Positions 47,429 to 56,764 are shown, counted from the first letter of the stretch. The stretch: 64,000 nt of DNA from Cristatella mucedo (GCA_009760855.2 WPIO01000100.1:63501-127500), one strand, 5' to 3'. Notes: generated from the sequence alone by a model not told the origin. Translations and numbers: made by a program.

Positions 47429-48239
47429 ATGGAATACCGTGAGGTAAAGTTGAAGCTGTCAGATCCTCAAGTAAACTTGATAAATAAGTCTGACAAACCT
47501 ATTTCAATCAGACTAAAAAAAGAAGACCTATCAGGCACTATTGTTATCTTTGTAACAAAAACACAACTAAATAAAATAGAAAAGTGTAGATCAAAAAACA
47601 CTGGCTTACAACTAAATCTTTCTCTAAAACAACTGAAACGTAATAGAAAGGTCGGCTCGGGCATTGTTGATCTAATAAACAAACTGTCTGGTGGAAGGGA
47701 ATTTCATCTGAAACTACCAAATGGTATTAAATCAGACAATGTACCAGGCGGAAGTTTTAACAATACGGGAAAATACTCATATGTTGGTCCAGGAACAAAA
47801 TTCACTCAGATAATGCAGCAAGGCTATTCAGGCGTAAATGATCTTGATGCACGTGGTCTCATCCATGACCATGATTATACCGAAACCTCATCTATGCCTG
47901 AGCCTCAAAGAACACAAATAAGAAACTTGTCAGACTTGGTATTAGCTGAATTTGCTGCTAGAATTGCGCTTGACCCAAGACAACCAAATTATGTACGTGA
48001 AGATGCTAAAACGGTTGCAGCTGTAGGCCAAATTAGGCTTAGGCATTGCTGGTGGATTAAACGATTCATTTGCTACTGATTTTCTAAAAGATAAAGTAAG
48101 TAATCCTGCTAGTAGTAAGTAATCCTGCTAGTAGTAAGTAATCCTGCTAGTAGTAAGTAATCCTGCTAGTCTGAATAAGATAAAAAACTATGCTCGTGGA
48201 ATCGTTGATAGGATGCTTGATATCACTCGGAAAAAGGTC
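47429..48239 (+). pseudogene. Phospholipase A2-like capsid protein, frameshifted
   Basis: The N-terminal ~100 residues include a repeated 'I(V)xxTKxQLNKI' type segment seen in Maverick/adintovirus virion proteins. A parvovirus-type phospholipase A2 domain follows, with YVGPGTK (about residue 118) as calcium loop and HDHDY (146-150) as catalytic pair. The enzyme would act on endosomal membranes during entry. The frame shifts near 48025. A fourfold 19-bp tandem duplication (48096-48171) then inserts stops before the original end near 48239. The gene converges with a reverse-strand gene, overlapping it slightly. Confidence 0.75.
48096..48171. repeat. Four 19-bp tandem repeats inside the PLA2-like gene
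   Basis: The unit GTAAGTAATCCTGCTAGTA occurs four times without mismatch except at the last base. It introduces in-frame TAA codons, so it arose after the gene stopped being selected or during its loss. Confidence 0.95.
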
Positions 48240-48756
48240 TAAAAAAATTTAACTTAAAAATTAACTTTAAAAACTCTGCTGGATTGAACATTGATCTTTT
48301 TGGTGAACTATAAACTTTTACTTGGTCAATCTTTAGTCTAATATTTAATCTTTCTTTGTTATTATAATATTCTTTTGAAACATAACTTCCATCAAGAATT
48401 CCAGCGATACAAAAATCATTTCCTAATTTTATAATTACATCTGCAGGACTAGATACTTTAATTTGTTTATTATTCTCATCAAACATAATACTAGGTTTCT
48501 TTCCAAAATCTAATCTAATTCCAATTGTTGACCTTGCACTAGCATCAAATGCTTTAAATTCTAACTGTTCACTTGATCTATCTACAATGTTTTGAATATA
48601 AGGAAGTGATTCTTCTGTTATATACATCCACACACTAAGATAAGGTTTTGAATCTTTTGAAGTTTTCTCTTCAACATGAACGTGTGCAGGCTTTCCTTTA
48701 GGAATGACAACTGCAGAATTTTTGAGGACTACAAATTTCTTTTCTTAATTTTCCAT
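48223..48756 (-). pseudogene. Orphan 177-residue protein, nonsense at codon 4
   Basis: The start at 48756 follows CCACTATATAGA. Codon 4 is TAA (48745-48747) and the frame is otherwise open to 48223. Possible use of the downstream Met at 48633 would give 136 residues. It is beta-rich with alternating charged residues (VIIKLGNDFCIAGILDG, RLNIRLKIDQVKVY). The look is compatible with an OB-fold single-strand DNA-binding protein, but I do not recognise the family. Confidence 0.5.
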
Positions 48757-48784
48757 TCTATATAGTGGAATTAGTTTGCTTAAT

Positions 48785-49489
48785 TCAAATTAATAATTGC
48801 ATGACTGTACCAAAATCGACAAATTCCATTAGTTTAAGGAAGATTAAGCACCTCATTCCACAATCCGTTTGATTAAACTTTTGCAGTTGAAAAGTCTGAA
48901 AACTTGGTGTAACACCGAAATAATTAATCACTTCTGGCATTGGAGGAGCACCAAACGAATCAAAATAAAAACATCGATTACCTATTTTTTTAAGAGCTAC
49001 CCAATGATATATTGCTAGATCTGATTTACCAGTATTGCAAATGAGGCACTCATTCTCTTCTGGAGAACTTAATTCATCTCTTGCAAATACACCTCTGAAA
49101 TTTTGTATATCTAATTCTTTCACATAGTGATTTATTTCGAGATCAGTTAATGGTGTACTTTTTACTTTTTTTAAACTGTTGATAGTTTTTCTTAGTTCAG
49201 AAAGTATTTGTTCTTTACTCATCTCACCACCTAACTTTTTCCCATGGGCTAGAACTCCAGCACCTAACTTTTTCCCGTGGGCTAGAACTCCAGCACCTAA
49301 CTTTTTCCCATGAGCTAAAACTCCACTGCCACTTTCTGATCTAAGCTTAAGAAACTTTGACTTTTTACTTTCGCATATCACACAAATTGCTTTAATCATT
49401 CCTCTAAGACCTTTTATACTATCGATCTCGACATATTCCTCATGAATTCTATCTGTTGGCTTCTTACATTTCAAGCAGTAAATTTCCAT
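48785..49489 (-). CDS. Adenain-type cysteine protease fused to zinc-ribbon module
   Basis: Intact, 234 residues. The N-terminus is a zinc ribbon (C5, C8, C36, C39) like the small Maverick virion protein family. Three exact 11-residue repeats (GVLAHGKKLGA) follow at about 56-87. From Met90 on the protein is an adenovirus-protease-like enzyme: HWVAL (His162), FDSFG (Asp177), Gln207 and DCGMRC (Cys210) correspond to the adenain catalytic residues. It would mature virion proteins. The zinc ribbon and the protease are normally separate genes, so this looks like a fusion or stop loss. Confidence 0.85.
   Translation of the reverse strand: MEIYCLKCKKPTDRIHEEYVEIDSIKGLRGMIKAICVICESKKSKFLKLRSESGSGVLAHGKKLGAGVLAHGKKLGAGVLAHGKKLGGEMSKEQILSELRKTINSLKKVKSTPLTDLEINHYVKELDIQNFRGVFARDELSSPEENECLICNTGKSDLAIYHWVALKKIGNRCFYFDSFGAPPMPEVINYFGVTPSFQTFQLQKFNQTDCGMRCLIFLKLMEFVDFGTVMQLLI
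49256..49330. repeat. 33-bp tandem repeat coding GVLAHGKKLGA
   Basis: Reverse-strand coding repeat of about three units, nearly identical at DNA level (CACCTAACTTTTTCCCATGG / ...CCGTGG / ...CCATGA on the + strand). Near-identity indicates recent or ongoing expansion. Confidence 0.85.
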
Positions 49490-49523
49490 TTCTATAATAT
49501 AAAAACTTTTTTTAGTATAGGAA
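49490..49523. promoter_or_regulatory. Divergent promoter between protease and ATPase
   Basis: 34 bp between outward-facing start codons. The reverse strand reads ATATTATAGAA before the protease ATG, and the + strand reads AGTATAGGAA before the ATPase ATG. Confidence 0.55.
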
Positions 49524-50195
49524 ATGTCTCTTCGAGTAAGGGCGTTTAATTTTGGACAAGATATAGATACTGGTCATAAAGAACCTTTGCCAAATGTTCC
49601 AATCAGAGCTTTAGTTTTAGGTCCATGTGGTTCAGGTAAATCAAAACTGATAATGAATTATTTATTTTATGGAATGGTTAATTATGACAGTTGTACAATT
49701 ATTGCTTCAAGTTTAGACCAAAAGTTGTATCGTGGACTTATGTCAATGACAAAAGAAAACAAAGCTTACTCATGGGTGAATGGTATTGATGCTATGCCAG
49801 AAGTAGACTCGTATAAGAACTGCAAGAATGTAGTTGTACTTGATGATTTAATGACTGAGGATCAGACAAAGATATTTGACTATTTCACACGAGGAAGACA
49901 TAAAGGTTTAAACATTTTCTAACTTGCTCAAGGCTGTAAGAATATACCTAGGAGAGAAATAAGAAACAGTGTAAATTTAATAGTAATCTTTAAGCAAAAC
50001 ACAACTGACATTGAGTATATCCGTGATGCATACGTTGTAGATATTGATAAGAAACAATTTAGAGAATGGGTTAACTCTTGCACTAGAAACCGTTTTGGAT
50101 ATTGCGTAATAGACCTAACTAAGACTGAAAGTGAAGGCAGATTTTGGTCTGTTGATTCAGAGGGAAAGCAATTAATGACATTTTTTAATTCTTAA
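49524..50195 (+). pseudogene. FtsK/A32-type genome-packaging ATPase, nonsense codon
   Basis: 223 codons with one in-frame TAA at 49920-49922. Walker A is GPCGSGKS (residues 33-40) and Walker B is VVVLDDLM (about 112-119). The region after the stop (GCKNIPRREIRNSVNLIV) is the conserved sensor/arginine part. In Mavericks and adintoviruses this enzyme drives DNA into the capsid. Confidence 0.92.
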
Positions 50196-50208
50196 TAGAT
50201 ATAGTAAA

Positions 50209-51426
50209 ATGTTTAATGGAAAAATTTACTCAAGTGGTAAAAAGCCTTACAAAGGTAGCGTTCAAGAGGCATTAGATTATGAATCTAAACTGCAAAACCT
50301 GCAAGATTTAAGAGATGCAAACATTCTTAAAAACTCTGGTGAGATACAAAGAATAGAGTCAGAAATAGCTGTTAGAGATGCTGCTGAGCATAGACTAAAT
50401 GAGCAAGCATTAGAGAGATCTACTGATAACTCAGGTAAAGTTGTAATCGAGAAACTTAAAAGAGTCAGACCTAAACTTGCTTTACAGATAGAAAATAAAG
50501 AACAACTTCAGAAAGTTTTGCGACAAAAACCAGACATATCAAGTACTATTCAAAAAGCAAGAACCGCTGTTAGTGAAGGAAAGCATAAAAACGCAATTAC
50601 TATAGCAAATCAAGCAAAGACATATGCAGCAAATCCAGAAATACGAGAAGCTATTGATGCTGCTCAAAAAGGTTTAGCTGAGGTGTTTAATATAAATCCA
50701 ACTACTGGCACTCCAAAGAAAACTGTTGTAGTACAAGATTATGAGAAATCTGAACTAATTAAAATCTAAGATAAATCATAACTAATTAAAATACTTAAAG
50801 AAAAAAATGGATATGTCCCAAGTTATGTATCAAGAATAATAAATGAAATTGATAGTACAAATAAAGATTTAAAACTATATGAGCTAGGAGTAAAACTTAC
50901 TAATGAAAAAATGTATACTGCTGAACAAGAGCTAGAACAAACTGCTCATGATGTCTTAGAATACGCTATGGATTATTATACTAAACTTGATGGTAAACAA
51001 ATGGATGAATTAACCAAAGCATATGAATCAACAATTGATAAAAAGAAAGATTTACTTGATATTATTGAAGCAAAGAAAACTGGTGGAATATCAAAACCAA
51101 TAAGAAAGATTGTTGAAAAACCTAGTGAGGAAAATCTTTCTACTGTTATTTCAGAGCTGGACAAAAAGAAAAAAAGAAGTGTAAAAGAGCAAAGAGTTTT
51201 AGATTATTTAAGACCAAAAGTTGGCAAAGGAATAGAAATAATACCATTAGTTGTGAAGAATGATTCAGAAGTATTTGATAAGATTGAATTGTGGATTCGA
51301 GAGCTTGCTGCTGGAAATACTGGAGTAGTAAATTCTATTAGTGCTGCTGTTGATTACCTTGCAAAATCTAGAAAAGTTCCAAAGTCATATGTTGCTAAAA
51401 TTAATAAACTTGTATATGATATATAG
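50209..51426 (+). pseudogene. Orphan ~405-residue structural protein, two nonsense codons
   Basis: A frame from an ATG after TAGATATAGTAAA runs to 51426. Two TAA codons (50767-50769 and 50779-50781) lie in a short direct duplication (AATCTGAACTAATTAAAATC / AATCATAACTAATTAAAATA). Mostly charged helices. I recognise no domain. Its place next to the ATPase and before the capsid cluster suggests a virion component. Confidence 0.55.
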
Positions 51427-51429
51427 AGA

Positions 51430-52247
51430 ATGTCAGATCTTCTTGATGTGGTAAGGATATTCTAAAGAATGTTGAGGCAATCAAAAAAGATACCATTGCA
51501 GGTAAGGAAGGATACGTTTTATATAACTGGAACTACTAATCCTATTGCCGTAAAAATAAATAATCCAATAAGACTTAAGAACAAAAGGTTTAAGGTATGC
51601 TTCAAAAAATTTGTTGGTACTAACTCTATTAAAAATATAACAAATAAGAATAATACTTTTGTTTACAGAGTTATAGGTGGAAGTGAACGAGAAGTAATTA
51701 TTCCTCCTGGAATATATGCAGCTGTTTCTGATTATGTAAATATTGGAATTGCTGATACAATAAATAATTCTATTGTATTATCTGGAAGTGATAAGTTTCT
51801 TTTAGGTATTGATACTGCTACTTCTAATTCTTGGATTACTATGCCTGCTGATTTTACATTTGTTGCTGTTAAGTCTACAATAGCTCCTTTACTTGGATTT
51901 ACTGGAACTGTTTACACAACTGATAAAACATTGCCAATAAGCACATATACTGCACCTCCTGGAAAACAATTTATGCAATTAACTACAGAACCAGGAACTA
52001 AAATTACTTCAGAAAATGAAGTTTTAGTTTATGACTTGAATTTAATTATTGTAAATTGTAAGTTGGTTGCTAGTGGAACTAGTTACATAAATAATATCGA
52101 AACACAAGCTCTAAGAAGTTTTGCTTATAATTTGTATCCTTGGGAACAAATGGTATGTAGCCGAATACTTTTGAATATCACAATCTTGTTGGAGAATCCA
52201 TTTCTGATATATTGATTACAATTACAGATCAAAATTCAAAAATTTAA
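51430..52247 (+). pseudogene. Minor capsid (penton-like) protein 1
   Basis: An ATG at 51430 follows ATATATAGAGA. TAA at codon 12 (51463-51465) and a shift near 52165 break it. The main frame is open from 51469. Beta-rich, with the IPPGIY...GFTGTVY spacing and a C-terminal ITDQNS stretch characteristic of Maverick minor capsid proteins. Paralogous to the next gene. Confidence 0.6.
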
Positions 52248-52305
52248 GATTTTGGTTTTCAATAAATTACTGTTATAATTGAAATTATTGAAATATAATA
52301 TAAGA

Positions 52306-53168
52306 ATGTCTATAAGAATCACTGGGACTACCAGTTATGATTCAAAGACTCTCGTTCCTCCATTGTTGCTTGGATCTGATTCTGGTTATTACAAAATAGG
52401 CTTACGGAGAGTTGAGTTTACGTATACAAACAGAATAATATCAAATATTACTACTGAAGTAAACGATTTGCTTTAGTATAAAGCAGTTGCAGCTCCACTC
52501 AATTATTCAGTCGCTATTCCAGACGGATTTTATGATAGTCAAAAGTTTGTTTATGCATTAAATCAAGCATTATCAGCTGTAAAACCAAGCTCTATGCTCA
52601 TCAATCCTGCCAATACAAGTAGTACTGAAATAAGATTTGGCGTCGATGCTGATGATAAAAAAATAATAATGCAAGTTATTGGTGATTTTGTTGTATTACT
52701 CGGAACAAATCAAATTCTGGAGTGATTAACTCTATTGGAGATACTTTAGGATTTAGTTCAAATTTGCAAGGCACATACGATGCTGCAATGGTTGGTGGAA
52801 CGCCATATGAAGCTATAGAAAAAGCAATGTATTTTTCTGGTACTTACAAGGCTTTGAATAACATGCAGTTGCCAGATAATTCTGGAGTAAAATTGATAAG
52901 CATTGATTGTGATCTTGTAGATCCTAGTAAGAACTATGTTGAACATAAAAAAGGATTTTTAGAGCAGTCTTCATCTTTACATTTAATTGACATTGATGAT
53001 ATTGATGCAGGAGAGAAGGTTGACGTACATGTTCCAAATATTTTATTCTTGCCTACTCGTGGAGACATTCATGGTGTTAGCAATATTGTAATTAGTTTAA
53101 CAGATCAAAATAGAAATAAAATAAATACTATTACAGATGTTATAGCTACAATAGAAATTTCTAAATAA
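52306..53168 (+). pseudogene. Minor capsid (penton-like) protein 2
   Basis: Start after AATATAAGA. A TAG (52474-52476) and a frameshift near 52700-52720 break the frame, with a final open piece 52722-53168. It shares IPDGFY and the end (SLTDQNRNKI) with the preceding gene. Single-jelly-roll penton proteins have this size. The pair may be penton and a relative, as in adintoviruses. Confidence 0.6.
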
Positions 53169-53174
53169 TATAGG

Positions 53175-53771
53175 ATGGGTAGCTATGCCAGAATTGGTCA
53201 TGGTAGAATAAGTGGTGGAAAATATTATGGATCTGGTGTTCTTGACAAGATAATTGAAGGTGTTGGAAAAGCAGCGCCTGTGCTTACTGGACTAACTGGG
53301 CTTAGCATGAACATTGCTAATAGAGGAATTGAAATGCATCAAGCTAGAAAATTAACTGAATTACAAACAAAGAAAGAAAAGATTGACCAGGAGTATGCTA
53401 ATAAACGTAGAGGCATTGATGATAAAGCTGAAGAGGAAAGAAGAAAGAAAGAATATGAGTATGAATTAGGAAAAAGAAAGAAAGAAGAAGATTATGATAG
53501 AAAGCTTAAAGAGATTGATCTTGAGATAAAACGAGCTATGCTTAACAAACTTAAACCTAAGAAGAAATATAAGGCAAAAATGGAGGATTCTGACATTGAG
53601 GATTATTCAGAAACGTTAAAGGAAAATGATCCTAAGGCATACAAAGAAATAGAAAGAGTTATAAAAGAGAAATCTGTTGTACCTGCTATTATGCCTGCAA
53701 CAAGAGCTGATGGATACGGAGGATACATGAAAAAAGTTGGTGCTGGTTTATACATTCAGAATAAGAAATAA
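53175..53771 (+). CDS. Basic coiled-coil virion core-like protein, intact
   Basis: 198 residues. The start directly follows AATATAGG. The N-terminus holds a Gly-rich amphipathic segment (GSGVLDKIIEGVGKAAPVL, about 21-39). A long highly charged Lys/Glu coiled coil follows (about 60-125), then a C-terminus ending AGLYIQNKK. It resembles in layout the adenovirus pVI/pX-like proteins described in adintoviruses. That link is an inference from composition and position beside the capsid gene. Confidence 0.6.
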   Translation: MGSYARIGHGRISGGKYYGSGVLDKIIEGVGKAAPVLTGLTGLSMNIANRGIEMHQARKLTELQTKKEKIDQEYANKRRGIDDKAEEERRKKEYEYELGKRKKEEDYDRKLKEIDLEIKRAMLNKLKPKKKYKAKMEDSDIEDYSETLKENDPKAYKEIERVIKEKSVVPAIMPATRADGYGGYMKKVGAGLYIQNKK

Positions 53772-53779
53772 ATTTTTAC

Positions 53780-53798
53780 TTTTTTATATAGAGAAGAA
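53780..53798 (+). promoter_or_regulatory. TATAG-type box before capsid gene
   Basis: TTTTTATATAGAGAAGAA directly before the ATG at 53799. Confidence 0.55.
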
Positions 53799-55337
53799 AT
53801 GGCAAGTGCACCGATTGACACCATACTCGAATTCGGCGATCCTAGTTTTCCTAATTATAAGATTAAAGATTATCAATTTCGAGAGTTTTATCAAACAAAT
53901 GGAAATGAAACAGATAGTATTGCTAGTAAACTTGTAACATTTACTGTTCCTGGTGAACAACAAACATGCTATGTACTTTCCGATGGATATCTCTTACTTG
54001 AAGGTCAAGTGCAAGTACCTAATACTGGAGCTGATGCAGCTACTAGAGCTTTTACAAACTTTAAAAGAACGCTTGCTGCTGGATTAGTTAACAATGCTGG
54101 TGCTTGGTTATTTAGTAGCATGAGAATTAGACTTGGTGTTGAAGATATTGAAAGTCTTCCATTAAAAGAAGCAGTTGGAAGTGTTTCAACTCTCATGGGT
54201 CTTCTATGTTATCCAAATGATTACAACAGAAGTGAAGGACCTGCAACTGGATGGAAAAAAGATGAAGCAAACTCATTGGATGATATGAATACTGGTCTTA
54301 CTTCATACGTAAGTCCTAATGCATCTGGAGCAACAACTTCAAATAATGGCTTCATTTATAGAAGAGGTATTATAAACAATATTATTGACGCTGACGTTGA
54401 TGTTGGAACATTTAGCATTGCACTTCCTCTAGCAAGACTTTCTGGTTTTCGTGCTGATATGAATAAAATACTTTATAACATTCCTTTTACTCTAGAAATG
54501 ACTAGAGTTGGAGGAGATGATAAAAACTTTATTTTGACTGGTGCATCTGCTGCTGCTGGAACTAGCACAAATGCTATTGCGACTAGGGGAGCTGTTGTTG
54601 CTGCAAATGATGGTGCCTATACAACTTTTAGAGTTGCTATGTCAAAAATGAGATTAGTTGTTCCTTGTGTAGCACCTAAAGAAAGTATTCAAAGAGCACT
54701 TGCTGATATATCAAGTGAAAGATCTAAGAAAATAAGGCTTAACTATAGAGTTAGACGATATGAAAATATTAAAATAACTAGCCTTAACTAAGGACTTAAA
54801 TTTACTAAATCTCTTTCAGTTCAAAATACAATTGATAAAGTTAGATGGTTGATTTTTGCAGCTCAAAATTATAATAAGTTTGATAGCTACACCGGCAATC
54901 CTTGCACATATAACCATTGTGATATTAAGAATGTTTCTGTGCTTGCTAATGGTTCTAAACAATATCCTTCTGCCTTAAGATCTGGTGAGCCTAAAAAAGA
55001 AAAATGCTCTCCATCATATATGGATTTTACAACATTCAGAAAGCAATATCTTGGGCTTAGTGAGATTGCAAACCCTGTTGGTGTAACTTATCCTGAATGG
55101 TTATCACTTTATCCTATTCAAGTTATTGATCTGCAATATAATGATGAACCTCTTAGAGTCACTTCTAGACTTGATGTAACTGTTGAATTTAATTCTGCTT
55201 TACCAACTGATGGTACACAAATAATGATTCACTATTTAACTATTTGTGAGAACACTGCAGAGCTTACATCAAATGGCAATGGAGAAAACTTCACTTGCAA
55301 TAAAGGTGTAACTGTATATGATGGAAGTGACATTTAA
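53799..55337 (+). pseudogene. Double-jelly-roll major capsid protein, one nonsense codon
   Basis: 512 codons with a single in-frame TAA at 54789-54791. The first part reads as a beta-sandwich domain starting MASAPIDTILEFGDPSFPNY. After the stop comes the second jelly roll, with the family-typical NPCTYNHCDIKNVSVLANG (start of the second domain) and MDFTTFRKQYLG. Length and order fit the Polinton/adintovirus hexon-like capsid protein that forms pseudo-hexameric capsomers. Otherwise well preserved. Confidence 0.85.
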
Positions 55338-55359
55338 AAAAATTTAAACCAGAAATATA

Positions 55360-56049
55360 ATGAATAAATTTGATTTTGTACAAGGTTCAGATGAGTGAAA
55401 AAAATCAATGTCTTTGAACATTGGAGGCTCAGAGGTTTACTCAGTGCTTGGAAATGATCTAGTATTTGGAGATCAGACTGAAACTGATATAGAATTAATT
55501 GCAAATAGAAAACTAAAAAAATACATTGCTAACAATTCTAGTATGAGATTTCCTCCAATGATATTAGGTAAAGTATTTGAACCTATTGCTGCAAAGTTTT
55601 TAGAAATGAAACTAAAAGTAAAACTTGATAATGCAAACGATTGTTTTAGTAGTGATGGTGTATACAGATATTCTCCTGATGGAATAATAGATAACAATAC
55701 TTTAGTTGAAATAAAATGTTTATGGAGCAGAAATATCATTGATGATTTTATACCTAAACAATATCATGAGCAGTGTTTACTTGGTTTACATGTTTTGAAA
55801 CTTAGTGAATGCTTTTACTCTGAGTTTGAGATTTTTGTTCCTGGATTGAATTGTGAAGAACCTCCACCAGATTATGTAGCAGCTGGAAATGTAAGAATTC
55901 CTAATACTGATTTGGATATGCCAATTAGAGAACCAATTTGTATGCTATTACTTAAAGATGAAAAGTATTTCGATTCTGAATTTGACATTATAAGCAAATA
56001 TGGCAGATTTAATAATAAGAAAGCAAATGGTTATGATATAAAGTATTAA
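55360..56049 (+). pseudogene. YqaJ-type exonuclease (PD-D/EXK), nonsense at codon 13
   Basis: The ATG at 55360 follows AAATATA. A TGA (55396-55398) stands where the family has Trp in QGSDEW, and the rest (55408-56049) is open. Lambda-exonuclease/YqaJ motifs: IGGSE, FEPIAAKFLE (about residue 68), SPDGIID and LVEIKCLW (PD-D/EXK core, about 105-118), then YHEQCLLGLHVL. It would resect DNA ends for recombination. In animal DNA viruses and baculoviruses, alkaline nucleases of this fold work with a single-strand annealing protein. None is recognised here. Confidence 0.85.
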
Positions 56050-56062
56050 CAAAAGGAATGCA

Positions 56063-56188
56063 ATGATCATTAAACTTGTAAAATACTTCCCTAATTATGA
56101 TTATATAAGAAATCATACTCTCATGCCAATGTCTAGGAAAGAATTTACACCTTGTACTCATAGTATATTTATTAAAAAAAATGTTTAA
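56063..56188 (+). CDS. Small terminal ORF
   Basis: 41 codons (MIIKLVKYFPNYDYIRNHTL) ending at the inner border of the right terminal repeat. No clear box precedes it and no family is recognised. It may be chance. Confidence 0.25.
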   Translation: MIIKLVKYFPNYDYIRNHTLMPMSRKEFTPCTHSIFIKKNV

Positions 56189-56400
56189 TCAAATTCCATT
56201 ATGTTAGAGTGTGATAAGATAAACAACGAAGTAGGCGAAAACACTATGCCGAGCGATAGCGAGTCTAGTGTCGAGCGAGTAGTTGGGTTTTGAAAGTTAT
56301 GGAGACTAGTGGTCTCAGACGAAGACACTCGATCGAGCGACAGCAAGATTGAGGGTCGAGGCTGAGCCCTAGGCTCTATAACGTTCAAAACATAACTACT
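56188..56400 (-). repeat. Right terminal inverted repeat (213 bp)
   Basis: Reverse complement of the left repeat without indels. The end reads CATAACTACT. The internal inverted repeat is kept: 56278-56309 faces 56369-56400, with a few more mismatches than on the left. Confidence 0.93.
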
Positions 56401-56405
56401 TTCGG
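56401..56405. repeat. Target-site duplication, right copy
   Basis: TTCGG, repeated from 36973-36977. If the last T of the element is counted, the duplication is six bases (TTTCGG). Confidence 0.75.
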
Positions 56406-56482
56406 CGGCGGCGAGTGCACGAAAAGCGATCGCCGCCGTCTGGCTGCAGCTCTAGCCGCCGCAGCGAACGGAGCGAACGCTT

Positions 56483-56574
<92 letters not shown>

Positions 56575-56764
56575 TGAGCCAGCGAGTCGAGCAGAGCTCC
56601 TGACACCGCGGCATTTCACTGGCGAGCGACCTCTTCTCATGCTGGCTAGGACAGACGCTGCGCTCGCAGCGTCACCCAGGGAAGATTCCTCAGTCATCTC
56701 CTAGCGACGGACCGGTACCTCCCTCTCGGAGACTCGCTTATATCGCTAGCTGACCTTCGCACTC
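56406..56764. other. GC-rich continuation of host flank
   Basis: Same composition as 36180-36977, so probably once contiguous with the 3' region of the RASL12-type gene. No coding region recognised apart from the triplet repeat. Confidence 0.5.
56483..56574. repeat. (GCC)30 trinucleotide repeat
   Basis: About 90 bp of uninterrupted GCC starting 82 bp beyond the element end. Poly-Pro, poly-Arg, poly-Gly and poly-Ala frames are artefacts. Confidence 0.95.

Larger units (their letters stand above)
36978..56400. mobile_element. Polinton/Maverick (adintovirus-like) element, 19.4 kb, decayed
   Basis: Bounded by 213-bp terminal inverted repeats starting 5'-AG and flanked by a 5-6 bp direct repeat. 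Its AT-rich body contrasts sharply with the GC-rich flanks. It carries the family's hallmark set: protein-primed PolB, double-jelly-roll capsid protein, packaging ATPase and adenain-type protease. PLA2-like, YqaJ nuclease, HNH-AP2, fibre-like and orphan genes are also present. I find no retroviral-type integrase gene in any frame, although nearly every base is accounted for by other genes. At least a dozen nonsense or frameshift lesions show that it is not functional as it stands. Confidence 0.9.

Noticed and set aside
36978-56400. UGA recoding in the element
   Set aside because: Several in-frame breaks are TAA or frameshifts, so reassigning UGA would not restore the genes; decay is simpler. 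Kept only as a check in the lesion finding.
56385-56697. Poly-Arg, poly-Gly, poly-Pro and poly-Ala frames
   Set aside because: All are readings of the (GCC)30 tract.
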